Assembly (NCBI RefSeq): GCF_000378305.1
Contig: NZ_KB899539.1
Location: 529,854-593,853 of the forward strand
Length of the DNA: 64,000 nucleotides
Direction: 5' to 3'
Source of the DNA: Thioalkalivibrio sp. ALJ12
GTDB lineage: Bacteria > Pseudomonadota > Gammaproteobacteria > Ectothiorhodospirales > Ectothiorhodospiraceae
The number at the start of each line of letters is the position of its first letter. The stretch's first letter is position 1. Both the position numbers and the translations under genes were made by a program. The notes beneath the pieces were generated by a model. It was not told the origin of the DNA. It ran no database searches and saw only the letters and a program-made list of their open reading frames with translations. This document shows, piece after piece, positions 16,021-25,260 of the stretch.

Positions 16021-17550
16021 TCAGCCCTGCCCTGTGCCCGGCAGGGGTGGCGGCACCCGGTCAAACCAGGGCTGCGCGGCCTCCAGCTGGGTCGCCAGTG
16101 AGAGCAGCCGTCCCTCTTCGCCCCAGGGCGCCATGAACTGCACACCCACGGGGAGTCCATCCCGATCCCAGTGCAGCGGCACCGACATCGCGGGGATTCC
16201 GGCCAGGTTGGCGGCCAGGGTAAACGGGGTGCGCTCCAGGTTCTCGAACGTCATCCGCTCCAGAAAGCGGCTGTTCAGCATCCAGCGGCCCACAGGCAGG
16301 TACAGGGCAAGCCGTTGCAGGGCGCGGACCAGGGGGGCTGGCTCCAGCTCGCCGATCCGCGGGGGCGGCATCGCCACGGTCGGCAGCAGCAGGACGTCAT
16401 AGCGCTCGAACAGCGTCGCCAGCGCCAGACTCACGCGATTCCAGCCCTGCCGGGCGCGGGCGTATTCCCCCGCGGTCAACGCCCGCCCCAGCCGCGCCAG
16501 CGTACGCGTATCCAGCTCGAAGTCGTCCCAGCGCGCACCCCGTTCGCGCGCCCGCGCCACAAACGCCGCCACCTGTCCGTACAACAACGCCAGTACCGAC
16601 CGCGCCACATGCCGGCCATCCACTGGCCAGTCCGTTACCCGCTCGACGACGTGGCCCTGCGATTCCAGCAAAGCGCCGGCCCGCTCCACCGCCTCCACAC
16701 AATCGCGATCGACTCTTCCGCCAACGGGCGAATCGACGTTCCAGCCGATCCGCAGGCGTCCCGGCTCGCGTCGGGCGAGTTCCTCGAAGCTTGCCGAAGG
16801 TGGCTCCACCCGAAAGGGCGCGGAAGCGCTCTGCCCCGAGGACAGGACATCGAGCATCCGGGCACTGTCACGCACACTGCGCGAAAGCACCCCCTCGCTC
16901 ACCGCGCCTTCCCAGGCCTCGCCCGCCAGCGGCGTCACCGGCACCCGACCGCGCGAAGGCTTCAGTCCGAACAGGCCGCAGTACGAGGCGGGGATGCGAA
17001 TCGATCCAGCCCCGTCGTTGGCACCGGCCATGGGCACGATCCCGGCCGCCACGGCTGCCGCCGCCCCGCCGCTGGAACCACCGGGCGAGCGATCGATATC
17101 CCACGGGTTTCGCGTCGGCCCCCAGAGCGCGGACTCCGTAACCCCCTTGAGCCCGAATTCCGGGGTCGCGGTCTTGCCCAGAATCACCAACCCTGCATCT
17201 TCGGCTCGGTGGACGGTGTCAGCACTGGCCGGCGCAATCACCTGACGGCAGGACCGACTGCCCAGGGTCGAGGGAAGCCCCTGGACGTCCTGCAGGAGGT
17301 CCTTGACCAGGTACGGGACCCCGGCGAATGGTCCCTTAACGCCCTCGTCGATTCGCGCCTTGGCACGCGATCGGGCATCGATGCAAACCGCATTGAGCAC
17401 GGGGTTCACCGCATCCAGGCGCTCCAGCGCGCACCGCAGCAGAGACCCGGGCGCGACCTCCCCGTCACGCACGGCTGCCGCACAGGCGCAGGCATCCCAT
17501 TGGCGATAATCGCGCGCTCCCGGTGCCTTGCCAGCGTCGTCTCCTTTCAT
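16021..17550 (-). CDS. amidase signature family protein
   Basis: A 509-residue amidase with the Ser-cisSer-Lys triad: VKDLLQD (Lys), PGGSSGGAAAAVAAG (middle Ser) and DGAGSIRIPASYCGLFG (nucleophile Ser). The usual GTDTGGS reads GANDGAGS. It would hydrolyse an amide of unknown identity; the GatA subunit of tRNA amidotransferase has the same fold, but no gatB/gatC is present and the C-terminal region (PLHWDRDGLPVGVQFMA) resembles general amidases. It is convergent with the deaminase gene, 26 bp apart. Confidence 0.87.
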   Translation of the reverse strand: MKGDDAGKAPGARDYRQWDACACAAAVRDGEVAPGSLLRCALERLDAVNPVLNAVCIDARSRAKARIDEGVKGPFAGVPYLVKDLLQDVQGLPSTLGSRSCRQVIAPASADTVHRAEDAGLVILGKTATPEFGLKGVTESALWGPTRNPWDIDRSPGGSSGGAAAAVAAGIVPMAGANDGAGSIRIPASYCGLFGLKPSRGRVPVTPLAGEAWEGAVSEGVLSRSVRDSARMLDVLSSGQSASAPFRVEPPSASFEELARREPGRLRIGWNVDSPVGGRVDRDCVEAVERAGALLESQGHVVERVTDWPVDGRHVARSVLALLYGQVAAFVARARERGARWDDFELDTRTLARLGRALTAGEYARARQGWNRVSLALATLFERYDVLLLPTVAMPPPRIGELEPAPLVRALQRLALYLPVGRWMLNSRFLERMTFENLERTPFTLAANLAGIPAMSVPLHWDRDGLPVGVQFMAPWGEEGRLLSLATQLEAAQPWFDRVPPPLPGTGQG

Positions 17551-17638
17551 GACGGAACTGTACCGTGGGTTGGCTTATGCAGTCAGGCGACCCACGCTCC
17601 ATTCATGCCCCGGCAACACAGCCGAAGTACCGCAGTTG

Positions 17639-17667
17639 TTGCAAACGCTGGCAACGCGCACTATACG
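17639..17667 (+). promoter_or_regulatory. possible sigma-70 promoter before the REC-REC-GGDEF gene
   Basis: TTGCAA (-35, 4 of 6) and TATACG (-10, 4 of 6) are separated by exactly 17 bp, about 100 bp upstream of the start at 17767 in a gap without genes. Both hexamers are imperfect. Confidence 0.4.
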
Positions 17668-17766
17668 GAGCGGCAGCACGGACGCTGCGGTTTCCGAACG
17701 GAATGGGAGCAAGGACATGCACGGGCACAGGGGGCCACGGCAGGATCGCCCACAGGATCCGGGATC

Positions 17767-19077
17767 ATGAGGATCCTGGTCGTCGATCGCTCGCGCGTGT
17801 TCCGGGCCCTTTGGAGCCGCATGGTGGGCACCGCCGGACACGAAGCCAGCATGGCCGGCACCGGCGCCGAGGGGCTCGCACGCCTGGACATCTTCCGCGC
17901 AGAGCTGGCCTGCGTTTCGCTAAGCCTGCCCGACATGGATGGCCTGGAATTCTGCCGCGCGGCGCGCAAGAAGCGTCACGGCCGCGGGCTGCCACTGATC
18001 CTCCTTACGTCCAACCCCGATATGCGCATTCGCGAACGCGCCTTCGCCGCGGGCGCGACCGATGTCCACGACCGAACCAACATTGGGGAACTGTTCCAGC
18101 AGGCCGAACGGTACGCGCAGCCGCTGGAGAACCTCCACAGCGGACGGATTCTGTTTGTGGAGGACAGCCCCACCGCCGCACGCTACCTGCGCCGCGCCCT
18201 GGAGCCGATGGGCATCGATATCGTGCACTACGCCAGTGCCTCCGACGCCCTCGCGGCCTTCGATCCCTCGCAGTTCGACCTGGTCCTGAGCGACATCCTG
18301 GTTGAGGGCGAGCTGAGCGGGATGGGGCTTGTGGGGTGCATCCGTCAGCAATGCCCGGACATGACCGAGATGCCGATCGTCGCCATGTCTGGCCTGGATG
18401 ATCAGCACCAACGCGCGGAGCTATTTCGCCTTGGCGTCAATGACTTCATTACCAAACCTTTCCAAGGGGATGAACTTCGGACGCGCCTGTGCAACCTGCT
18501 GAACAACAAACGCCTGATGGAAGAGGTCCGCCTTCAGCGTCAGAAGCACTACGAAATGGCAATGGTTGATCCACTGACCGGTCTGAGCAATCGCAATGCA
18601 CTAACCGAGTTCGCCAGCCGTTTCTTCGATGAGCCCTGCAGCCGGGAACAACCGCTGGCCCTGATCCTGATGGATCTCGACCACTTCAAGGACATCAATG
18701 ACCGTCACGGTCACTTGGTCGGCGACAAAGTCCTCGCGGCCATTGGCGAACTCCTGCGCGCCGTGGCCGCGCCCGGCGAGGTCCCTGTCCGCTTCGGCGG
18801 CGAGGAACTGCTGATCCTGATGCCAGGCAACGACCTGTTCGATGCCCATACCCGTGCCGAGGACCTGCGCCAGCGGATCCAGGACCTGCGCCCGGCGGGC
18901 CTGCCGCTCACCGCGTCCTTCGGAGTAACCAGCCGGGAACCCGGAAGTGATGTAGAAATCAACGACCTGTTCCGCGCGGCCGACGAGGCCGTCTATAACG
19001 CCAAGGCCCAAGGGCGGAACTGCGTGGTGTCGGTCCCCACGCGGTCACAGGAATCCACGGAACAACATTTCGGCTGA
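17767..19077 (+). CDS. dual-receiver diguanylate cyclase (REC-REC-GGDEF)
   Basis: A 436-residue response regulator of PleD-like layout. The first receiver (1-120) is degenerate: the phosphoacceptor position is Ser51 (ACVSLSLPDMDG) and the conserved Lys is missing. The second (about 127-248) is intact, with VEDSPT, LSDIL and TKPF. The GGDEF domain starts at MVDPLTGLSNR and has the active motif RFGGEEL; no RxxD inhibition site precedes it. It should make cyclic-di-GMP when the second receiver is phosphorylated. The start is the ATG at 17767; a long open frame upstream is antisense to the amidase. Confidence 0.9.
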   Translation: MRILVVDRSRVFRALWSRMVGTAGHEASMAGTGAEGLARLDIFRAELACVSLSLPDMDGLEFCRAARKKRHGRGLPLILLTSNPDMRIRERAFAAGATDVHDRTNIGELFQQAERYAQPLENLHSGRILFVEDSPTAARYLRRALEPMGIDIVHYASASDALAAFDPSQFDLVLSDILVEGELSGMGLVGCIRQQCPDMTEMPIVAMSGLDDQHQRAELFRLGVNDFITKPFQGDELRTRLCNLLNNKRLMEEVRLQRQKHYEMAMVDPLTGLSNRNALTEFASRFFDEPCSREQPLALILMDLDHFKDINDRHGHLVGDKVLAAIGELLRAVAAPGEVPVRFGGEELLILMPGNDLFDAHTRAEDLRQRIQDLRPAGLPLTASFGVTSREPGSDVEINDLFRAADEAVYNAKAQGRNCVVSVPTRSQESTEQHFG

Positions 19078-19220
19078 TCGACATCGCCCCAGGTAAGCGC
19101 TCCCTTGCGTGGGCGAAACCCGGACGCCGTTCACAGCTTCCCACATGCGCCCCCCGGTCTCCGCCATGGAGCGTCACAGAATCCCTATACTCTTCACATA
19201 TTCGCACCCCGGAAATCTGC

Positions 19221-19970
19221 TTGTCTGATCCTGCCTCCCCGCATACCGCCGATCACGATCGGCTGCTCGACACCAATCGCCGTTTCTACAATGACTTGTG
19301 GAAAGACTCGCAACTGGTGTCGCCCGACCAGTTCAATACCTGGCCGCTGGTCTGCCGACTCAATCGCGACGGCTGCGAGCGCCTTGAGGTCGGGCCCGGC
19401 ATGCGGCCGCGGCTGCCCATCGCCGGTACCCACTTCGCCGACATCAGCGAGCCCGCCCTGCGCACGCTGCGCGCCGAAGGCGGTCACACGGAATCTGCGG
19501 TCATCAGCGACCTGCCCTACGAAGACGGCCGCTTCGACCTGATCTCTGCGCTCGACATCATCGAGCACGTCGAGGATGACGAGCAGGCCATGCGCGAACT
19601 GACGCGTGTCGCCGCCCCGGGGGCGCGCATCCTGCTCTCGACGCCCCTCCATCCGGAGTACTGGACCCGCTTCGACGAAATCGTGGGTCACTACCGCCGC
19701 TACACGCCCAACAGCCTGTTCGCGTTGCTGGAACGCCATGGTCTTACCATCGATCAGAGCGGCGTCTTCGGCATGAAGCCCCGCTCGTCACTCCTCACCC
19801 GTCTGGGCATGTGGTTCCTGCAGCATCACCGCGATACGGCCATGCATTACTACAACCGCTACTTCATGCCGCTGGCCCTGAAGCGTCAGAAGACGCTCCA
19901 GCTCTATCCGGGCATGATCCCCACAGAAGACGTCGGCGAGGTCTTTCTCGTCTGCCGCCGAGTGACCTAA
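19221..19970 (+). CDS. class I SAM-dependent methyltransferase
   Basis: A 249-residue methyltransferase with the SAM-binding loop LEVGPGMRPRLP (near 55), an acidic post-strand region (ADISEPAL), a YEDGRFDLISALDIIEHVED segment and RVAAPGARILLSTP. The substrate is unknown. The best start is a TTG at 19221 after GGAAA; no ATG or GTG lies close enough to keep the N-terminus (DHDRLLDTNRRFYNDLW). The C-terminal third is rich in aromatic and basic residues, as in small-molecule or lipid methyltransferases. Confidence 0.82.
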   Translation: MSDPASPHTADHDRLLDTNRRFYNDLWKDSQLVSPDQFNTWPLVCRLNRDGCERLEVGPGMRPRLPIAGTHFADISEPALRTLRAEGGHTESAVISDLPYEDGRFDLISALDIIEHVEDDEQAMRELTRVAAPGARILLSTPLHPEYWTRFDEIVGHYRRYTPNSLFALLERHGLTIDQSGVFGMKPRSSLLTRLGMWFLQHHRDTAMHYYNRYFMPLALKRQKTLQLYPGMIPTEDVGEVFLVCRRVT

Positions 19971-20060
19971 CGCGCACTCGCGGCCGGAACATGGTTGCTT
20001 GAAGGAACCCGCTCCCGCGGGTATTGTCCATGGATCAAGACCCTTACCCAGGCTGCATCG

Positions 20061-20378
20061 ATGTTCGATACCCGTCCGCTGCATACGGCCCAACAACAGC
20101 ACCCGTTTATCCTGTCGCTGCTCGTGCTCGCGACCGGCTTCGTGCTGACGATGCAGAATCCGCAGGCCCAGGACGCCACTGCCGAGCTGGTCTCGAAGGT
20201 TGAGCTGCCCACCCTCGCGCAGGTCATGGAAATGCGGCCTCAAAGCCCGCCGCCCGGGGTCGAGGGTGACCAGATGGTCAGCGAGGAGACTGAGGAGACG
20301 CAGGCCCTGATCATGCTGGACCGCGAGGCACAGGTCACCCGTTCCGCGAGCGACCTGCGCGAACGCCCGCAGCGGTAG
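20061..20378 (+). CDS. small protein with one membrane segment, unknown
   Basis: A 105-residue protein of no family I recognise. After 16 polar residues comes a hydrophobic stretch (FILSLLVLATGFVLTM), then an acidic periplasmic or exposed tail rich in Glu, Pro and Gln. It lies 57 bp upstream of the GspE/PilB-like ATPase on the same strand and may be co-expressed with it. The frame is open to 19995, but the ATG at 20061 is the natural start. Confidence 0.55.
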   Translation: MFDTRPLHTAQQQHPFILSLLVLATGFVLTMQNPQAQDATAELVSKVELPTLAQVMEMRPQSPPPGVEGDQMVSEETEETQALIMLDREAQVTRSASDLRERPQR

Positions 20379-20434
20379 CTTTTGCCGGTTTCGACCGGTA
20401 TCGCGACATCCCCAATCCTTTCACCGGGGGCTGA

Positions 20435-21694
20435 ATGCCGGAATCGCTCCGACCAACGCCCGGTGACGGGCGTGCACTGAAACCCCATCTGGTCCCCGGC
20501 CTGCGCGAGTACCTCAACGAGGACGAGCACGCAGAAGGCCGGCTCGAGGCCCATGCCCTGATCGAGGACGCCGTCGCCGTACGCGCCTCCGACATCCATC
20601 TCGACCCCGAACCTCACGGCTACCGCATTCGGCTGCGCATCGATGGCCTGATGGTCGACGCCACGACACTCGAGTCCGGCCTCGGCGAACTGCTGTCCAA
20701 TCAGCTCAAGACGCTGGCCAGTCTCGACCCAATGCCCACCCTGAACTCCGCGGAAGGCAGCTTCGCCTGGCGCGGCGAGGACACAGGGCACCTGGATCTG
20801 CGCGTTACAACCGTACCCTGCGTCAATGGCGACAAGCTGTCCGTGCGCATCCTGGCCGAGCCCGATGCCTTCCAGGACCTGAGCGACCTGGGTCTTCCGG
20901 AACAGGAGGTCGAGGCCATTCGCCAATGGACGCAGACAGCCGGTGGCGTACTGCTGGTGACCGGCCCCACCGGCAGCGGCAAGACCACGACCCTGTACGC
21001 CCTGCTGCACGAAATCGGCCAGACATCGCAGCAGATCATCACGCTCGAGGACCCGGTCGAGTACGCCATCCCGGGCGTGAACCAGATCCAGATCAATACC
21101 GACCAGGGACTCGACTTCGAGCAAGGCACCCAGACCCTGCTTCGACTCGACCCGGATTACGTACTGGTCGGCGAGGTCCGCGACGGGCCATCCGCCCGCG
21201 GCGCGATCAACATCGCCACCAGCGGGCGTTCCCTGATGGCCACCCTGCACAGTCGTGATGCAGTCGGTACCGTCGCCTCCCTGCGCAACATGGGCCTTGA
21301 AGACTTCGAGATCGCACCGACACTCGAGCTTGTGATCGCACAGCGGCTCGTGCGACGTCTTTGCCCGCATTGCCACGAGCGCCGGGCACCGAACGACCGA
21401 GAGCAAAAGTGGCTCGGCATCGGCGGTCGCGAGACCCCCGAGACGGTCTGGGCCGCGCGCGGCTGTTCCGTCTGCAACAATCTGGGCTACTACGGCCGCA
21501 TCGGCATCTTCGAGGTCTGGCACCTGGACGAGTCCGACAGCGCGGCCATCCTCGACCACCACGACGACAGGGGCCTGCGCCAGCGCCTGGCCGACAAGGG
21601 CCAGCGCATGCTCCTTGATGACGGCATGGACAAGGCCGAACGCGGCCTGACGACCTACGACGAGTTGTTCCGCGCCGGCCTGCTTTCCCCGTAG
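20435..21694 (+). CDS. GspE/PilB-type secretion ATPase, short form
   Basis: A 419-residue hexameric ATPase of the type II secretion/type IV pilus superfamily. VRASDIHLDPE marks the N2 domain; Walker A is GPTGSGKTTTL (near 172), the Asp box ITLEDPVEY, Walker B YVLVGEVRD, the His box MATLHSRDA, and the zinc tetracysteine CPHC with CSVC. It lacks the roughly 150-residue N1 domain of full PilB/GspE, and no pilin, PilC/GspF or secretin gene is nearby. It could serve a distant pilus or secretion system, or act as an orphan. Confidence 0.88.
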   Translation: MPESLRPTPGDGRALKPHLVPGLREYLNEDEHAEGRLEAHALIEDAVAVRASDIHLDPEPHGYRIRLRIDGLMVDATTLESGLGELLSNQLKTLASLDPMPTLNSAEGSFAWRGEDTGHLDLRVTTVPCVNGDKLSVRILAEPDAFQDLSDLGLPEQEVEAIRQWTQTAGGVLLVTGPTGSGKTTTLYALLHEIGQTSQQIITLEDPVEYAIPGVNQIQINTDQGLDFEQGTQTLLRLDPDYVLVGEVRDGPSARGAINIATSGRSLMATLHSRDAVGTVASLRNMGLEDFEIAPTLELVIAQRLVRRLCPHCHERRAPNDREQKWLGIGGRETPETVWAARGCSVCNNLGYYGRIGIFEVWHLDESDSAAILDHHDDRGLRQRLADKGQRMLLDDGMDKAERGLTTYDELFRAGLLSP

Positions 21695-21733
21695 CGCAAC
21701 CACACATCGTCAAACCTCGATTACGTTCCCCCC

Positions 21734-22741
21734 ATGGCCCAAAACGACACATTCAACGCATTGCTGCTGCAAGAGGGCGATCCTCGACCGATCACCGAGG
21801 TATCCACCCTGAACCCGGCCGACCTCCCGGCAGGGGAAGTACTGGTCGCCGTTGAACACTCGGGGCTGAACTACAAGGATGCAATGATCCTCAACGGACT
21901 GGGTCGCCTGGTGCGGGAGTATCCCCATGTGCCGGGCATCGACCTGGCGGGCACCGTGACGGAATCCAGCGATGCCCGCTACCGACCCGGGGATCACGTC
22001 CTGCTGACCGGCTGGCACGTCGGCGAACGCTACTGGGGCGGCTTCGCGGAATACGCCCGAGTCCACGGGGACTGGCTGACCCCGATGCCGGACACGCTGG
22101 ATGCGCGTGGCGCGATGATCGTGGGCACGGCCGGGTTTACCGCCATGCTGGCGATCGAGGCCCTGGAACACGGCGAGATCACCCCCGGGACCGGAGAGAT
22201 CCTGGTCACGGGCGCGTCCGGCGGCGTGGGCAATCTGGCGATCGCACTCCTTGCCGCGCTGGGCTATCGCGTTGTGGCCGCCACCGGCCGGCCGGAAAAC
22301 GCCAGGCACCTGGAGGCCCTAGGCGCCCGGTCGATCGTGCCCCGAGGCGAGCTTGCCGAGCGGCCCGACCGCCCGCTGCTTTCCGAACGCTGGGCGGGCG
22401 TGATCGACAGCGTGGGTGGCGATACCCTGGCCCATGCACTCGCCGAGACCCAGGCCCGCGGCGTCGTCGCCGCCTGCGGACTCGCGGGCGGGGCGGGGCT
22501 GACGACCACAGTCATCCCGTTCCTGCTGCGCGGCATTCGGCTGCAGGGCATCGATTCTGTGCAATATCCCGCGACCGACCGCGAACGGGTCTGGCAACGG
22601 ATCGGCCGCCTCCTCTCGCCGGAGACGCTCAAGCGGTGCCTGGCGGAAGAGATCGGCCTGTCACAGCTCCCGGAGCGCGCGGAGGCGCTGCTGGCCGGTC
22701 AGATCCGCGGGCGTGTCCTCGTCACTCCAACAGACCACTGA
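21734..22741 (+). CDS. acuI: AcuI/YhdH-type acryloyl-CoA reductase (MDR family)
   Basis: A 335-residue zinc-free medium-chain reductase. Family signs are HSGLNYKDAMILNG (near 45), PGIDLAGTV, GWHVGERYWGG and GTAGFTAMLAIEAL, with the nucleotide loop GASGGVGNLA near 157. AcuI/YhdH reduces acryloyl-CoA to propionyl-CoA with NADPH, which detoxifies acryloyl-CoA from DMSP or 3-hydroxypropionate routes. It sits alone 40 bp after the ATPase gene and convergent with thiI. The subfamily call rests on the YKDAMILNG and WHVGERYWGG motifs. Confidence 0.88.
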   Translation: MAQNDTFNALLLQEGDPRPITEVSTLNPADLPAGEVLVAVEHSGLNYKDAMILNGLGRLVREYPHVPGIDLAGTVTESSDARYRPGDHVLLTGWHVGERYWGGFAEYARVHGDWLTPMPDTLDARGAMIVGTAGFTAMLAIEALEHGEITPGTGEILVTGASGGVGNLAIALLAALGYRVVAATGRPENARHLEALGARSIVPRGELAERPDRPLLSERWAGVIDSVGGDTLAHALAETQARGVVAACGLAGGAGLTTTVIPFLLRGIRLQGIDSVQYPATDRERVWQRIGRLLSPETLKRCLAEEIGLSQLPERAEALLAGQIRGRVLVTPTDH

Positions 22742-22750
22742 CGAGAGCGC

Positions 22751-24232
22751 TCAGGCATCCACCTCAGTCACGGGCTGCCTGTCCCACTGCCGGCGAAGCC
22801 TGCTCACATCGCCCGCGAAGGCCCGCGCATCATAGCCCGCAGCACGCATGCGCTCGGCCAGTACCGCGGACTGCGTACCACGAAAACAGTAGAGCACGTA
22901 CGCGCGGTCGCGCGGGAACTGCTCGAAGCACGCCACGAGTTCATCGGCCGGGTGATTCACCGCGCCCGGCAGGTGCCAGTGCCGATACAGATCGGGCGGC
23001 TGACAATCGATGATCTCCGCCGCCGCGGGGATATGCTCGACCAGAAGCGGGCTCGTGCGATCCGCGGATGGGGCCGGCGCCCCCAGGTCATGCATCCGGG
23101 CCTCGGCAACGGCGCGGTCCAGGCAGCCGTCACTGAGCGCGGCTTCCAGCCTTTCGATGTGTGCGCGCTTGCTGGTCACCATCGGCCGCTGATTCGCGAT
23201 TGCGCAAAACTCGGGGACCTTCTCGCACACCTCGAACGTGCCGATCGCGCGCGCACGGTTCATGATCTCGGTCTTGTCGAAGCCGATCAGTGGCCGCAAT
23301 ACAGGCAGATCGGTTACCGCATCGATGGTTTCCAGGTTGGACAGGGTCTGAGACGAGACCTGACTGAGCGCCTCGCCGGTCACCAGCGCCTCCGCGCCAC
23401 GCTCACGCGCGATCGGCTCGGCGGCCCGATACATCAGCCGTTTCAGCACGATCTGCCAGGCATCGCCGGGCACCTTCGCGCGCAGGTCGTCGACCACGCC
23501 GGAAAAGTCGACACTGAACATCCTGGGGCGAATGCCCGCGCCCCAGTCGCTGACCAGACGGCGACAGACCGCGAGCACCATCTCCTCGTGCACGGACCCA
23601 CCAACGTTGCAGAATACGAAATCCACGGCGGTCCCGCGGCGCATGATGTACCAGGCCGCCACTGCCGAATCGAACCCGCCCGAGATCAGGACCATGGCGC
23701 GCCCCTGCACGCCCAGGGGCAATCCCCCACCCCCCTGCTCGCGCCTGGAGTAAATCCAGGCCTGTTCGCGGTCGAGATCGATCCGGACGACGACCTCGGG
23801 GTTGTCCAGGTCGACGCGACCGGGCCCATCCAGGACCGCACCCACCCGGCGCTCGACCTCGGTCGCCGAGATATCCTTGCGGCCATGGCGCTTGCAGCGA
23901 ACGGCATACCGGCGCCCGCGCACCGCCTCCGTGAAACGGGCGCCCACGACCTCGCAAAGGCGTTCCACCGAGACCTCTTTGAGCACCGCCTCGACCGGCG
24001 AAAAGGTGCTGACCCCGAAGGCCTTGCGCAGGATCGACTGGCCCGCCTCGGGCTTCGGTGTATAGAGCACCAGCCGGCCCTGCTGGGTACGCAGATCATG
24101 CGGGATGCCGATCAGAGCCCGCTTGAGGTTCCGCCGCAGGACCCGCGTGAAATGGCGCCGGGTGCTGGGCGACTTCAGATGAATCTCCGGGGCCAGGCGA
24201 ACGATGATCGGGGTTGCAGCGACGTCAGTCAT
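22751..24232 (-). CDS. thiI: tRNA 4-thiouridine synthase ThiI with rhodanese domain
   Basis: A 493-residue enzyme that transfers sulfur to U8 of tRNA and, in enteric bacteria, to ThiS for thiazole synthesis. Order: N-terminal ferredoxin-like and THUMP region (to about 165), PP-loop SGGFDSAVAAW (near 184), PEFCAI (a conserved Cys, near 344) and a C-terminal rhodanese domain with YCFRGTQSAV carrying the persulfide Cys. The 493-residue length fits the rhodanese-bearing type. Its start overlaps the stop of the upstream DUF523/DUF1722 gene by 8 bp. Confidence 0.94.
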   Translation of the reverse strand: MTDVAATPIIVRLAPEIHLKSPSTRRHFTRVLRRNLKRALIGIPHDLRTQQGRLVLYTPKPEAGQSILRKAFGVSTFSPVEAVLKEVSVERLCEVVGARFTEAVRGRRYAVRCKRHGRKDISATEVERRVGAVLDGPGRVDLDNPEVVVRIDLDREQAWIYSRREQGGGGLPLGVQGRAMVLISGGFDSAVAAWYIMRRGTAVDFVFCNVGGSVHEEMVLAVCRRLVSDWGAGIRPRMFSVDFSGVVDDLRAKVPGDAWQIVLKRLMYRAAEPIARERGAEALVTGEALSQVSSQTLSNLETIDAVTDLPVLRPLIGFDKTEIMNRARAIGTFEVCEKVPEFCAIANQRPMVTSKRAHIERLEAALSDGCLDRAVAEARMHDLGAPAPSADRTSPLLVEHIPAAAEIIDCQPPDLYRHWHLPGAVNHPADELVACFEQFPRDRAYVLYCFRGTQSAVLAERMRAAGYDARAFAGDVSRLRRQWDRQPVTEVDA

Positions 24233-25163
24233 GAATGTCTTCGGTCAGGAGTTCCTGGGGAAACGGGTTGAGGATGCTTTGCTCGCGCACCCACTGGACA
24301 TCCAGCTCTTCTGCCAGGGCACGGATTCGCGCGTAGACATGCCGTGGCGGACACTCGCCGCGGCGGCAGGCGTCGATCGCTTCATGCAGGGCCGTCGAGC
24401 GGGATGGGTCCAGGCGATCGCGAAAGTGCCCGGCCATATGCTGCAGCACATTCACATGTTGGCCGACCGACACGGGTCTTGCCAGCACCCCCATAAACCG
24501 CCGCGTGTATCCCGGCGCGACCTCGTCCCGCGGCTGCCCAGCGGCTTGTGCAACAAAACGCCCCAACTGATCGTAGCCGACCCGGTCATGGGCGAGCAGC
24601 AGCATCTTCTCGCGCGTATGGAAACGCATGAGGTCTCCCAGGGTCCACCGCGCGGCAAACAGCTCGCGAACCCGCGCATGCGCAAAGATGCGCTCGAGAA
24701 AGGCCTCGCGAGCATCCGGACCGGCCAGCCCGGCCTCCTCGACGACGGGCAGGTCGGGTAGCGCATCGGTCAGTGCGGTGGCGAACAGGCCCGCAGCGGG
24801 CTCGGCCTCGTTCGCCACCCGAACCTGCAGCCCGCAACTGGGTGATCGTGCCTTGAATATGTAGCCATCCAGTCCGGCCGCCGCGAGGACTGGCACACGG
24901 TCTTGAACAAAGTCCTGGACGGGGCCTGTGCAGTCCCCACCCGTTTCGTTCCCGCTCAGCGCCAGGCGTCCGCCTTCACGAACCAGGTGCATCGGCTCGC
25001 GCGGCGTGCCCAGCACCGCCTCCGGACAGACGGGCACCCAGGTGACATGGCGTGCCAGCCGTTCGACCACAAAGGCCTCCCGCCGATGTCCACCGTCGTA
25101 GCGAACGGGTTCGCCGAGCAAACACTGCGACACACCGAGATTGGGGGTTGGTTGCGGATTCAT
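24225..25163 (-). CDS. DUF523-DUF1722 protein (YbgA-like fusion)
   Basis: A 312-residue fusion. Residues 1-150 are DUF523 with conserved cysteines (VSQCLLGEPVRYDG, PVCPE, KARSPSCGL); residues about 180-300 are DUF1722 (RFHTREKMLLLAHD, LARPVSVGQHVNVLQHMAGHF). Some related proteins have been linked to tRNA thiolation chemistry; its 8-bp overlap with thiI supports a sulfur-related role here, which is inference. The ATG at 25163 is chosen because similarity starts at LGVSQCLLG; its ribosome-binding site is weak. A 16-bp inverted repeat lies in the gap to the divergent patatin gene. Confidence 0.85.
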   Translation of the reverse strand: MNPQPTPNLGVSQCLLGEPVRYDGGHRREAFVVERLARHVTWVPVCPEAVLGTPREPMHLVREGGRLALSGNETGGDCTGPVQDFVQDRVPVLAAAGLDGYIFKARSPSCGLQVRVANEAEPAAGLFATALTDALPDLPVVEEAGLAGPDAREAFLERIFAHARVRELFAARWTLGDLMRFHTREKMLLLAHDRVGYDQLGRFVAQAAGQPRDEVAPGYTRRFMGVLARPVSVGQHVNVLQHMAGHFRDRLDPSRSTALHEAIDACRRGECPPRHVYARIRALAEELDVQWVREQSILNPFPQELLTEDIHD

Positions 25164-25228
25164 CTGCCATGCGGGTGGATGTGCAGGACATTCAGGGTAG
25201 CAAGCCGCGCCATGCGACACCGACCGCT

Positions 25229-25244
25229 ATACTGCGAACAGTAT
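25229..25244. repeat. 16-bp inverted repeat in the YbgA/patatin divergent gap
   Basis: ATACTG-CGAA-CAGTAT forms a perfect 6-bp stem. It overlaps a TATACT hexamer at 25228-25233 that could be a -10 element for the patatin gene starting at 25261, so it could be an operator or an RNA hairpin. No regulator can be named. Confidence 0.35.
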
Positions 25245-25260
25245 CTGCCGGAGCATCCGC

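Noticed and set aside
16171-17766. 532 codons upstream of the dual-receiver cyclase in the same frame
   Set aside because: Antisense to the amidase gene; the receiver domain starts at the ATG at 17767.
20240-21703. 487-codon minus-strand frame
   Set aside because: Antisense to the GspE/PilB-like ATPase, whose Walker and tetracysteine motifs are intact.
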